In this document: piece after piece, positions 23,160 through 33,100 of the stretch
How the letters are laid out: each line of letters opens with the position of its first letter
Position numbering within the stretch: position 1 is the stretch's first letter
NCBI GenBank assembly: GCA_045121595.1
Contig: JBGVGI010000092.1
Location: forward strand, 14,870-78,869
Direction of reading: 5' to 3'
DNA length: 64,000 nt
From: Fumia sp045121595
GTDB taxonomy: Bacteria > Bacillota > Clostridia > Oscillospirales > Ruminococcaceae
Notes under the pieces: model-generated
What the model saw: the letters and a program-made list of their open reading frames with translations, nothing else
Databases searched by the model: none
What the model was told of the DNA's origin: nothing
Made by a program: the position numbers and the translations under genes

Positions 23160-24245
23160 TTATTCTCCTTTTATATATCCTGTTAAAAGTCTGCCCAGAG
23201 AATTACCGATTAATTCACCCGAATACAAAGCTTGTTCTAAAGTATTTGCGTGACCGCCTACCTCTAAAAGTATCGACCCCGTCGTGAGATGCTGATTATA
23301 TTTGCGGTAGTCGAAAAGTAAAGGGCGTGTCAGTCCCTGATAATCCATTTCAAGCTGATTTTGTAAATCGGCGGCAAAACTTAAATTTTTAAAAAAGTCG
23401 GGGTAATTTATATTGTCGTTTGCACAACCGTTGATTATCATAACCTGTGCTGCGGTTTTTCCGTTTATTTCGGCAATCGGGGCAGTAGCGGTGTCGCCCG
23501 AGATTATTGCGTCGCGGTGAACGTCAAGAACAATTTTAATCGACGGATATTTTTTAAGGTACTCTTTTACGGTTACCGCCGAGCGGTCGTAAGAGCCGTT
23601 GTAGGACGGATAGTCGTGCTGAGTTTTATCGTGCAGAACTGAAATGCCGTATTCTTGAAGCTTAGTTTTTATTTTTTCACCAACCGCCACCATATTCTGT
23701 GAATTATCGGTAGAACGGGAAGAATAGGTCTTGTCGTAGTATTCGCCCTCAAAGGGGAAATAACTTTCGGTTGTGTGGGTGTGCATAATAAGTACCTGAG
23801 GCTTATCAGTATCTTCTATTGTAAAAGCGGGTGGAGTTTTAATTGCCCCTATGATTTCTTCCGCAGTATGTGAGGTGCAGTTTTTAATAAACCCGTTTTC
23901 AAGCGGAATGTATATTTTCGACGGTGCTGCCGTATAGGTTTTATGAACGAGCTCAGCCTTGTTTTCCTCGGCAATAGCGGGTTCACTTGTCGTAACGGAT
24001 TCTTCAGAAACTTCCTCGTAAACGGGCAACGGCTCTTCTGAAACTTCTTTTTCTTCCGATAAAAGTTCTAACGCACCCTCAGGCATAACGAGGAGTGCCG
24101 AAGCTACTTTGACAGTTTGTCCGAAACTTCCAAGCAAGGGAATTGATTTTAAAGTCACTGCCGATAAAACGGTGAAAACAAATATTGTTAACCCCCCTGA
24201 AATCAAGGGTTTTATATTAAAACGTCTTTTTAAACGTGTACGCAA
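23160..24245 (-). CDS. spoIIP: Stage II sporulation protein P, peptidoglycan hydrolase
   Basis: The roughly 361-residue protein acts with SpoIID and SpoIIM in septal thinning and engulfment. It has an N-terminal membrane anchor (about 12-35), a Glu-rich linker (about 55-90), and the SpoIIP amidase/endopeptidase domain (about 140-355) with zinc-type motifs LIMHTHTTESYFP, VLDVHRDAI and SILLEVGGHANTLEQ. I place the start at the TTG at 24245, which has GAGGTGG 5 bases before it; a GTG 3 codons upstream lies on that motif. In Bacillus spoIIP belongs to the sigma-E regulon, so SigE encoded at 6 kb may drive it. Confidence 0.96.
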   Translation of the reverse strand: MRTRLKRRFNIKPLISGGLTIFVFTVLSAVTLKSIPLLGSFGQTVKVASALLVMPEGALELLSEEKEVSEEPLPVYEEVSEESVTTSEPAIAEENKAELVHKTYTAAPSKIYIPLENGFIKNCTSHTAEEIIGAIKTPPAFTIEDTDKPQVLIMHTHTTESYFPFEGEYYDKTYSSRSTDNSQNMVAVGEKIKTKLQEYGISVLHDKTQHDYPSYNGSYDRSAVTVKEYLKKYPSIKIVLDVHRDAIISGDTATAPIAEINGKTAAQVMIINGCANDNINYPDFFKNLSFAADLQNQLEMDYQGLTRPLLFDYRKYNQHLTTGSILLEVGGHANTLEQALYSGELIGNSLGRLLTGYIKGE

Positions 24246-24303
24246 AATAACCACCTCGCTAAAATATTATGCATCTTCAAAAAGCAATATGTTTTCATTA
24301 AAC

Positions 24304-24332
24304 TTGACAAAAGAGAGATTTTTTATTAAAAT
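24304..24332 (+). promoter_or_regulatory. Sigma-A type promoter for the asp23-DAK2-recG-murC run
   Basis: TTGACA at 24304-24309 and TAAAAT at 24327-24332 are separated by 17 bases. A second -10-like TATAAT at 24332-24337 is poorly spaced. Confidence 0.65.
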
Positions 24333-24412
24333 ATAATCTGTATGTAGGTATTATTTTCAGTTTATCCAGTAATTATATAAATGTAGACGGAATACAAAAA
24401 GGAGGTAATTCA

Positions 24413-24766
24413 ATGGTAAAGATGGAAAATCACCTTGGTGCAATTGATATTTCCAGAAACTTTTTTGTTAATCTCGTCGGTGCAACCGCAACAAGTTGCT
24501 TCGGCGTTGCAGGTATGTCAGTTTCCGACCCCGCACAGGGAATTTTAAGCAAATTCCGCAAGGATTATGAAAGCTCAAAAGGCGTTAAAATCCGCACAAG
24601 GAACGGAAAACTCGTTATAGACCTTCATATTATCGTTACCTACGGAACCAACATTTCCGAAATTGTTAAGAGTATTATTCATAAGGTAAGTTATACTGTT
24701 GAGGATGTTACAGGAATCCGAGTACAGAACGTAAACGTTTTTGTGGACGGTATGCGTACTAACTAA
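24413..24766 (+). CDS. Asp23/Gls24 family protein (YloU-like)
   Basis: The 117-residue protein belongs to the Asp23/Gls24 family: it begins NHLGAIDISRNFFVNLVGATATSCFGVAGM and contains LVIDLHIIVTYGTNISEIV and an amphipathic pair of helices with VRVQNVNVFVDGM-like ending. Family members are membrane-associated or cytosolic envelope-stress proteins, and YloU of Bacillus is encoded before the DAK2 gene yloV, just as here. The ATG follows AAGGAGG. It is the first gene of a run leading through DAK2 and recG to murC. Confidence 0.93.
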   Translation: MVKMENHLGAIDISRNFFVNLVGATATSCFGVAGMSVSDPAQGILSKFRKDYESSKGVKIRTRNGKLVIDLHIIVTYGTNISEIVKSIIHKVSYTVEDVTGIRVQNVNVFVDGMRTN

Positions 24767-24791
24767 CCCCCGATAAGGAGTGCAATTATCA

Positions 24792-26432
24792 GTGATTAAC
24801 GGAAGTTTATTAAGAGATGCGATTATTTCCGCAGCTTATGATATTCAGAATAAGAAACAAAAAGTAGACGAACTTAACGTCTTCCCCGTTCCCGATGGTG
24901 ATACGGGTACTAATATGTCAATGACAATCGGTGCTGCCGTAAAAGAACTTAAGTTGCTCAAAGACCCGACGGTTGAAGCTACTGCTAAAACTGCGGCGTC
25001 TGCATTACTTCGTGGCGCAAGAGGAAACTCAGGTGTTATTCTTTCCTTGCTTTTCAGAGGTTTTTCAAACGGCCTTAAAGGCAAAGAAGAAGCAGACGGT
25101 ACTGACCTTGCAAACGCATTGACTTCAGGCGTTGAGGCAGCGTATAAAGCTGTTATGAAACCCACTGAGGGTACGATTTTAACTGTTGCAAGAGTTGCGG
25201 CAGAAAAGGGCAGAGAGGTAGCAAAGGAAAACACCGATGCGCTCACTGTTTTTGAAGCTATCGTAAATCAAGCGGAAATTACTTTGAACGAAACCCCTGA
25301 AATGCTTCCCGTTTTGAAAAAAGCAGGTGTTGTTGACGCAGGTGGTAAAGGTTTCCTTGTAATTTTCTCTGCGATGCTTAACGTGTTTAAGGGTGAAGAA
25401 CCCATAAAACCCATTGAAGCAACGCCCAAAACCCAGACAGTAAAAAGAACTGCCGTTGCAGAAGCAAGTGGTGATATCAAATTTGCTTATTGCACCGAGT
25501 TTATAGTAAACAAGAAAAAAGATGCAGAAAATCCTTTGAAACTCAGAGCTTATCTTGAGTCCATCGGTGACAGTGTCGTGGTGGTTGACGACGAAGAAAT
25601 CATCAAGGTTCACGTTCATACAAACCACCCTGGTAACGCTATTGAAGAAGGTCTTAAATTCGGTATGCTCGTGAATATGAAAATCGAAAATATGAAAGAA
25701 CAGCATTCCAGTCAGGTGCTTGAAGCTGATAAAATGGAGGAAGATGAGTCTTACGTTCCCGTAGACCCTGAAATTCCTTTCGGTTTCGTTGCAGTTGCAG
25801 CAGGTGAAGGTGTTCAGACGCTTTTTGCAGACCTCGGCGTAAATAACGTTGTAACGGGCGGTCAGACAATGAACCCCAGTACCGACGATATTTTAAGAGC
25901 TATCCATATGACACCTGCCAAGACTGTTTTCGTTCTTCCCAACAATAAAAATATCATTATGGCGGCTGAACAGGCAATTAAACTTGCCGACAGAAAGGTA
26001 TGCGTTTTGCAGACGAGAACTATTCCTCAGGGAATTTCCGCAATGCTTGCGTTTGACCCCGATGCTTCCTTTGATGAAAACCGTGTCAATATGACCAAAG
26101 CTTTTGACAAAGTACAGACAGGTCAGATTACCTTTGCGGCACGTGACAGTGATTTCGACGGTCACAACATCAAAGCAGGCGAACTTTTGGCGATGGAAAA
26201 CGGTAAACTTTCCTTTGTGGATACTGACCTTAACCGTGCGCTTTTGAAACTCACAAAATCAATGGTTAAAAAAGACAGTGATTTCGTAACCGTAATTTAT
26301 GGTAACGATATCAAGGATGAACAGGCTGAAGAAGCTTATGAAATGCTTCGTTCCAAGCTTAACGACAATCTTGAAATAAATCTCATAAACGGCGGACAGC
26401 CGGTATATTACTACATTATTTCTGTAGAATAA
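24792..26432 (+). CDS. DAK2 domain fatty acid kinase-like protein (FakA/YloV)
   Basis: The about 546-residue protein has an N-terminal DhaL (DAK2) nucleotide-binding domain with ELNVFPVPDGDTGTNMSMT and LRGARGNSGVI, a middle domain, and a C-terminal DegV/EDD-like region (from about 310), the FakA arrangement. FakA phosphorylates FakB-bound exogenous fatty acids; no fakB (DegV-type) gene is in the window. The ORF can be read from a GTG at 24780, but that overlaps the AAGGAG ribosome site, so I prefer the GTG at 24792 with 11-base spacing. A GC-rich hairpin at 26439-26460 separates it from recG without a T run. Confidence 0.93.
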   Translation: MINGSLLRDAIISAAYDIQNKKQKVDELNVFPVPDGDTGTNMSMTIGAAVKELKLLKDPTVEATAKTAASALLRGARGNSGVILSLLFRGFSNGLKGKEEADGTDLANALTSGVEAAYKAVMKPTEGTILTVARVAAEKGREVAKENTDALTVFEAIVNQAEITLNETPEMLPVLKKAGVVDAGGKGFLVIFSAMLNVFKGEEPIKPIEATPKTQTVKRTAVAEASGDIKFAYCTEFIVNKKKDAENPLKLRAYLESIGDSVVVVDDEEIIKVHVHTNHPGNAIEEGLKFGMLVNMKIENMKEQHSSQVLEADKMEEDESYVPVDPEIPFGFVAVAAGEGVQTLFADLGVNNVVTGGQTMNPSTDDILRAIHMTPAKTVFVLPNNKNIIMAAEQAIKLADRKVCVLQTRTIPQGISAMLAFDPDASFDENRVNMTKAFDKVQTGQITFAARDSDFDGHNIKAGELLAMENGKLSFVDTDLNRALLKLTKSMVKKDSDFVTVIYGNDIKDEQAEEAYEMLRSKLNDNLEINLINGGQPVYYYIISVE

Positions 26433-26483
26433 AAAACGGGCGTGGGGTTCTCCTCACGCCTTAGTTGTTAAGGAGGTGTAATC

Positions 26484-28514
26484 TTGAAACTTTCCGATTC
26501 GGTGTCAGTCCTTAAAAACGTCGGTGAAAAACGCAGAAAGCTTTATGAAAAGCTTTCGGTAAGAACTGTTGAGGACCTCATTAAGTTTTATCCGAGAAAT
26601 TATATAGATTACACGTCTCCGAAACTTTTGTCGGAATGTGACGAGGGCGAAAACGTCATCGTAGAGGGCAAGGTTATAAGAAAGCTTCCCCCCGCAAAAA
26701 TCCGTAAGAATATGACGGTTTATAAAATCACCCTTGCGGACGGCTTTTCGGTTTTCACCCTGACGATTTTCAATAACGAATACGCCTATAAAGGCTTTGA
26801 AGTCGGTGAAACTTATCTTATATACGGACGCTTTTCGTCATCCACGGGGAGATACGGGCTTACCCTTAATTCGTTTATAAAAGCATCCGACGGTGACGTG
26901 ATGCGACCCGTTTATAACCTCACCGAAGGACTTTCCAACACAATGGTTGTAAATAATATGAAAGAAGCCATTTGTTGCGTTAACGAGGTCAGGGAAATTT
27001 TACCGCAGAATATCATAACTAAATTTAACCTTTTGCCCATTTCCGATGCAATAAAGACGATCCATTTCCCTGAAAGCAAAAAACAGTATGAAAATGCAAG
27101 AAAACGTCTTGTTTTCGAGGAGCTTTTTGTACTGAGCACCGCCCTTATGCTTTTAAAAGGCAGGGAAAAGGGTAAAACCAACGTTTCTTTTACCGACGTT
27201 GATATAACTGCCTTTTATAATGCTTTGCCGTTTGAACTTACGGGTGCACAGAAACGTGCCATTGAAGAAATTTTATCCGATACCGAAAAAGACGTACCGA
27301 TGAACCGCCTTTTGCAAGGTGACGTAGGCTCGGGTAAGACTATGGTTGCGGCGGCAGGTTGTTATGCCGCTTTCCAGAAAGGCTATCAGTCGGCGGTGAT
27401 GGCACCGACCGAAATCTTAGCCGCACAGCATGAAGCCACCCTTAAAAAGATTTTAGAACCGCTTGGAGCTAAAGTGGTGCTTTTAACTGGCTCACTTACC
27501 AAAAAGCAAAAAGATGAACTTCGTGTCAAAATAAGTGACGGCACATATGATGTAGTTGTGGGCACTCACGCTCTGGTGCAGAAAGATACCGAGTTTTACC
27601 GACTCGGCTTTGTCGTTACCGACGAGCAACACCGCTTTGGCGTAAGGCAACGCAGTGAACTCAGTAAAAAAGGTTTGAAACCCCATCACCTTGTTATGTC
27701 GGCAACTCCTATTCCAAGAACACTTGCCCTTATCGTTTACGGTGACCTTGATATCTCGGTGCTTGACGAACTCCCGAAAGGCAGACAGAAAGTTGAAACC
27801 TTTGCCGTTCATTCCGATAAACGCAAACGTGCCCTCGGCTTTATTGAAAAGGAGCTTTCCGCAGGGCGTCAGGCGTATGTGGTATGTCCTCTTATCGAGG
27901 AAACCGAGTCGGAGCTTATGGCGGCGGTTAAGTATTACGAGATTATAAAGACACGTTATTTCCCGGGATATAACGTAGCACTTCTGCACGGAAAACTCAA
28001 ACCCGATGAAAAAGATAAAATTATGTCGGAGTTTAAAAACGGCAATATAGACGTTTTAGTTTCGACCACCGTTGTTGAAGTCGGCGTTGACGTGCCGAAT
28101 GCAACCGTTATGATGATTGAAAATGCCGAACGTTTCGGACTTTCTCAGCTCCATCAGTTAAGGGGCAGGGTAGGTCGAGGCTCTCATCAGTCTTACTGTA
28201 TTTTAGTGTCCGATAACGAGGGCGCAGAAAACCGCAGACGTCTTGGCGTTATGAAAGAAACCACCGACGGCTTTATTATCGCAAAAGAGGACCTGAAACT
28301 CCGCGGTGCAGGTGACTTCTTCGGTGACCGCCAACACGGACTTCCCGAGTTCGGTATTGCGGACCTTTTAGAAGACAGTGCGCTTTTCAAAACTGCAAGA
28401 GCCGAGGCAAAAAACCTTTTAACTTTTGATAAAAGGCTTACAAATCCCGAAAATACCGCTTTGCGATTGCATATCGAAAAGATTTTTGGCAACAATGACA
28501 GTGGACTTAATTAG
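26484..28514 (+). CDS. recG: ATP-dependent DNA helicase RecG
   Basis: The 676-residue superfamily 2 helicase remodels stalled forks and Holliday junctions. It has the N-terminal wedge (OB-fold) domain (about 50-150), helicase motif I LLQGDVGSGKTMVA, motif II TDEQHRFG (DEQH), motif III MSATPIPRTLAL, and motif VI LRGRVGRG. It starts at TTG with AAGGAGG 7 bases upstream. It follows the DAK2 gene, the standard Gram-positive order. Confidence 0.98.
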   Translation: MKLSDSVSVLKNVGEKRRKLYEKLSVRTVEDLIKFYPRNYIDYTSPKLLSECDEGENVIVEGKVIRKLPPAKIRKNMTVYKITLADGFSVFTLTIFNNEYAYKGFEVGETYLIYGRFSSSTGRYGLTLNSFIKASDGDVMRPVYNLTEGLSNTMVVNNMKEAICCVNEVREILPQNIITKFNLLPISDAIKTIHFPESKKQYENARKRLVFEELFVLSTALMLLKGREKGKTNVSFTDVDITAFYNALPFELTGAQKRAIEEILSDTEKDVPMNRLLQGDVGSGKTMVAAAGCYAAFQKGYQSAVMAPTEILAAQHEATLKKILEPLGAKVVLLTGSLTKKQKDELRVKISDGTYDVVVGTHALVQKDTEFYRLGFVVTDEQHRFGVRQRSELSKKGLKPHHLVMSATPIPRTLALIVYGDLDISVLDELPKGRQKVETFAVHSDKRKRALGFIEKELSAGRQAYVVCPLIEETESELMAAVKYYEIIKTRYFPGYNVALLHGKLKPDEKDKIMSEFKNGNIDVLVSTTVVEVGVDVPNATVMMIENAERFGLSQLHQLRGRVGRGSHQSYCILVSDNEGAENRRRLGVMKETTDGFIIAKEDLKLRGAGDFFGDRQHGLPEFGIADLLEDSALFKTARAEAKNLLTFDKRLTNPENTALRLHIEKIFGNNDSGLN

Positions 28515-28523
28515 GAGGCAATT

Positions 28524-29885
28524 ATGATTTTAGATAACAAAAAACATATACATTTTATAGGAATAGGCGGTTCGGGTATGTTCCCGATTGCCCAAATTCT
28601 TCACGGTGAGGGATATTATATTACGGGCTCCGATAATAACGAAACCGATACCTTGAAACTCGTGCGTGAAATGGGTGTCCCCGTTACTTTGGGGCAGAAA
28701 GCTGAAAATATCGAAGGTGCCGACCTTATTATCCACACTGCGGCAATTATGGCGGATAACCCCGAGCTTATCGCCGCAAAGGCAAGTGGCGTTCCCGTGC
28801 TTGAACGAAGTGAAATTTTAGGCGAAATCACCGCCCGTTATAAAAACACCGTCTGTGTCAGCGGTACTCACGGCAAAACCACCACTTCCTCAATGCTTAC
28901 ACAGATTATGCTTGATGCAGATAAAGACCCTACCTGTGTAATCGGTGGTAAGCTTCCCTCGATAGGCGGTAACGGCAGACGCGGTAAAAGTGAGAATATG
29001 GTCTGCGAAGCGTGTGAGTTTGTCGATACTTTCTTAAAACTCTACCCCGACGTTTCTATCATTTTAAATATCGACGAAGACCACCTCGATTATTTTAAAA
29101 CCCTTGATAACCTTATCGCATCCTTTACAAAGTTTGCTGAAAAGACCACGAAGCTTCTTATTATAAATGGTGACGACGAAAACACCTTGAAAGCTGTCAA
29201 AGACGTAAATAAGGATAAAGTAACCTTCGGATTTTCTCCCGATAACGATTTTTATCCCGAAAACGTAAAATCTCTTGGTGGCGTTGACTCACAGTTTGAT
29301 TTGATGAACAATGGCGAAAACTTAGGTACCGTTATTTTGCACGTTCCTGGCAGACACAACGTATTAAATGCAGTTGCCGCATGTGCCGCCGCAATTAAAT
29401 GCGGAGTTTCTCCCGAAAACTGTATAAAAGGTCTTGATAACTTCCATGGTGCGGGCAGACGTTTTGAACTTCTTAAAAAAGTAAAAGGTGTTACTGTTGT
29501 TGACGATTATGCTCATCATCCTGCAGAAGTTGAAGTAACCTTGAATGCTGCGAAATCTCTTCCTTTCAATAAAGTATGGGCGGTGCATCAGCCTTTTACC
29601 TATTCGAGAACCTTTATGCTCCTTGACGATTTTGCAAAAGCACTCAGTATTGCAGACGAAGTTGTTTTGTCTGAGATTATGGGCTCAAGGGAAAAGAATA
29701 CCTATAATATCTATTCAAAAGACCTTGCCGAAAAAATTGACGGATGCCACTGGTTTAATACCTTTGAAGAAATTGCCGATTACGTTTCAGAAAACGTTAA
29801 AGAAGGTGACCTTGTAATCACACTCGGTTGCGGTGATATCTACAAAGCGGCAAAAATGATAATCAAAAAGCTTGAAGAGAAATAA
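28524..29885 (+). CDS. murC: UDP-N-acetylmuramate--L-alanine ligase
   Basis: The 453-residue cytosolic ligase adds the first residue, L-alanine, to UDP-MurNAc. The nucleotide-sugar fold starts HFIGIGGSGMFPIAQIL, the ATP loop is SGTHGKTTTSS, and the C-terminal domain has VDDYAHHPAEV, a MurC signature. Length is normal. It follows recG by 9 bases and closes the transcription unit. The other Mur enzymes in the window are the MurF-like protein and ddl on the opposite strand. Confidence 0.98.
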   Translation: MILDNKKHIHFIGIGGSGMFPIAQILHGEGYYITGSDNNETDTLKLVREMGVPVTLGQKAENIEGADLIIHTAAIMADNPELIAAKASGVPVLERSEILGEITARYKNTVCVSGTHGKTTTSSMLTQIMLDADKDPTCVIGGKLPSIGGNGRRGKSENMVCEACEFVDTFLKLYPDVSIILNIDEDHLDYFKTLDNLIASFTKFAEKTTKLLIINGDDENTLKAVKDVNKDKVTFGFSPDNDFYPENVKSLGGVDSQFDLMNNGENLGTVILHVPGRHNVLNAVAACAAAIKCGVSPENCIKGLDNFHGAGRRFELLKKVKGVTVVDDYAHHPAEVEVTLNAAKSLPFNKVWAVHQPFTYSRTFMLLDDFAKALSIADEVVLSEIMGSREKNTYNIYSKDLAEKIDGCHWFNTFEEIADYVSENVKEGDLVITLGCGDIYKAAKMIIKKLEEK

Positions 29886-29895
29886 CCCTCTTCTA

Positions 29896-29928
29896 AAAGC
29901 CTCCCCTTGGGTAAGGGGAGGCTTTTTT
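29896..29928 (+). terminator. Terminator after murC
   Basis: Perfect 13-base GC-rich arms (AAAGCCTCCCCTT and complement) with a GGGT loop end in TTTTTTT. The arms resemble the GCTCCCCT-type hairpin of the dispersed repeats, so the terminator may be made from one. Confidence 0.93.
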
Positions 29929-30052
29929 TAAATCCAACAAATAGATAAGTCATTTTGCACAAAGAAAAGCCTTCCGATTTGTGCGAAAAATAGAACTTTA
30001 ATTTTGACCCCCGAAAAACTGCATTTTATAGTAAAATTATTAAATTTTTTTC

Positions 30053-30081
30053 TTGACGAAAGGTTGTATTCTGTTTATAAT
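30053..30081 (+). promoter_or_regulatory. Strong sigma-A type promoter for the large secreted protein
   Basis: TTGACG at 30053-30058 and a perfect TATAAT at 30076-30081 are separated by 17 bases. The leader to the start codon is about 68 bases. Confidence 0.8.
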
Positions 30082-30155
30082 GATTGTATGGTGAAAAAAT
30101 GGCACTTAAATTTTCACATGCTCGACAGAGTAAAAAAAGAAATGGAGGAATTGTA

Positions 30156-33100
30156 ATGAACAAATTCACAAAACGTTTGCTCTCTATCATGCTTTCCGTG
30201 CTTATGGTATTGAGCGTAATGCCTACAGCTTTTGCTGAAGATGCAGTTGTTGAAGATAACACTGTAATCGAAGAAGTTGAAGGCGAAACTTCTGAAGAAG
30301 TATCTGAAGAAGTTCCTGAAATAACAAGCGACAGCTTGTTGTTCGGCAAATCCTACGAAACAAACGTAGGCGAATGGCATACTGCAAACACAGCAGCAGA
30401 CAACGGCTTCCTCACAGACGGCCTTTACGCAGGCACATGGTGGGATAAAGAAGACGTTGAATACTTCGCTGCTAAAAACTGTGACGTTGAAATCGTATTT
30501 GATTTCGAAGAAACAGTAGACTTTGAAGAAGTTAAATTCGCATTCTTGGAAGATACCGGTTCCGGTATCCACAACCCTCACTATCTCGCTGTTTATGCTA
30601 TCAATGGCGAAGAAGAAACATTGATTTACGATGCAAAAGTGCCTGCAACTCGTTTCTCTTTGGTTTCTGACGAAGCTATCACAGCTGACAAACTCAGAAT
30701 TGAAACAGTAAGTGACGGTCTTTACACATTCATCGATGAAATCGAAGTTTATGCTGAAGCTAAAAACGACGGTTACGCAATGGGCGAAACAACTCCCCTT
30801 GTAAACGTTGTTGAAGGTATGACTTACACAATCGAAGGTGTAACAAAATGGTACAATGGTAACACTGACGACTCCGCTGCAACAAAACTTACAGACGGTA
30901 ACCTCTCTTGGGGTTCTTCTTACAACAGCACTACCAACTTCGGTGCTTTCTCCAACGAAAGCCCCGTAATCACATTCAACTTCGATAAAGCAGTTGACGT
31001 TGCTGAAATCGACCTCTACACAATCTTTGGTAGAGACGGTATCGGTGCTCCCACTGTTGTTATCGAATATGCTGATGGCGACAACTGGACAAAAATTGCT
31101 GAAGTTTCTGCTCTCGCAGTTAAAAACTTCCTCGTAGCTAAAGAAGAAATCGTAGCTGACGCTTTGAGATTTACTTTCAACAGCGGTTTCTGCTTCCTCG
31201 GCGAAATCCAGGTTTACGAAAGAGTAACTAACAAACCTGCTACAGGCTACTTGATGGAAAACGACAACATCTTGCTCGGTAAATCTTATACACATAACGT
31301 TACTGCATTCAACGGCGGTTCCAAAGACGCTGGTAATGCTTTGACAGACGGTGTTAAAGGTGGTTCCTGGTACGCTTCCGACTATTTGAATGCAAAACAG
31401 AAAGAAGTAGAAATCGTATTCCCCTTGGAAAATGTTACAAACGTAAGCGAACTTTACATGCAGTTCTTGACAGATACAGGCGCTGGCGTTACATTGCCCA
31501 AAAAAGCTACAATCTACGTTCAGGAAGCTGACGATGCTAAATGGGTAAGAATTTACGATGGCGCAGTTACTAACGCAAACTTCAGAGTTGGTTCTGAAGA
31601 AGCTTTCGCTGCTAAGAACATCAAAGTTGCTCTTGAAACTGAACAGTTCTGCTTCATCAAAGAAGTTGAAGCTTTCAAATACGCTACAGGTAATGCTGTA
31701 GACGGTACTCTCGAAGTAGTTCCCGACAACGATAACCTCTTCCTCGGCAAAACATACACACATAACGTTGAATCTTGGTACCAGGGCACAAACGGTGACC
31801 CCGATTGCACAAAACTTACAAACGGTACTCACGAAAGCGGTTACGGTACTAACATGTTTAACCCCCAGCAGGCTGAAGTAGTTGTTGACTTTGAACTCGA
31901 CGAAGATACAACATTTGCTGAACTCGTTATCACTGCTACAAACGGCACAGCTGGTATCGCTGCTCCCAACGTAACAGTTTCTGTTAAAGATTCTGACGAC
32001 GCTGACTGGACAGACGTATACAAAGGAAACACAGCTGGTACAATTATTGTAAGAGCTACAGAAGAAATCGTAGCTAAATACGTAAGATTCACATTCAACG
32101 GTGGTACAAATTACAAATTCATCGGTGAAATCGAAGCTTATGCTCTTCCCAGAAAATCTTACACACCTACAGATTACATGGCTCCCATCCAGTACTCCCT
32201 CATCAAAGGTATGACTCCTACATACGAAGTTGCTCCTACTTTTGCTTACGGCGGTACTTCTGATCTCTCCACATGGACAGACGCAGTTGTTTTGGGTGAC
32301 GGCGCTTCCTACAAACAGGCTCCTACATTTATGTCTGATGCTAAATTTGAATACCTCAAAGACGGTATGTCCTTCAAAGAAATCAGCATCGCTACAGTTA
32401 ACCCCACTGACGAACTCCTCGGTGGCGCTGTTAAAGGTATCGGTTCTATCACAATCGAAGCTTTGATCGACGGCGAATGGGTTGTAATCGCTGATAAAGC
32501 AGATTACGCTTACGCTGCTAACGCAAGACTTTACGCTTTCGGCGCTGAAGAAGCTATCACAGCTGACGGTGTAAGATTCACAATCCACTCCAACAAAGCT
32601 GCTGAAGAAGACGGTTGGAACGGTGTTGCTATCTCCGAAATCTCTGTATTCGCTGAACCCGAAGCTACAGAATATGACGGCGTATTGGCAGTAGGTGGCA
32701 CAGATGAACCTTCTGAAGAACCTTCTGAACCTTCCGAACCTTCCGAAGAACCCGTAGAACCCGGTGCAATCGCTGTTGAAATCGCTAACTACGATGACGA
32801 AATCACAATTGCTTTCGGTTACTTGACACTCATGGCTACAACTGTTGAAGCTGCTGAAGGCGAAACAGTTGTATACAAATGGTACAGAAACGACGTAGAA
32901 GTTAGCGAAAGCCAGTTCTACACAATGATGGGTGGCGCTAACGCTGGTACTTATAAAGTAGTTGCTACTAAGACTTTTGCTGACGGCTCTACAGCTACTG
33001 CAGAAGATTCCGTTGTTGTTAAAGAAAACACATACTTCAAGAACGTTGCTGTAGGCACTTCCTACGAATGGATCTCCGGTATGTGGGGCGCTTATCCCGA

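Noticed and set aside
26439..26460. Terminator between the DAK2 gene and recG
   Set aside because: The GC-rich hairpin is real but no T run follows, so I did not call it a terminator.
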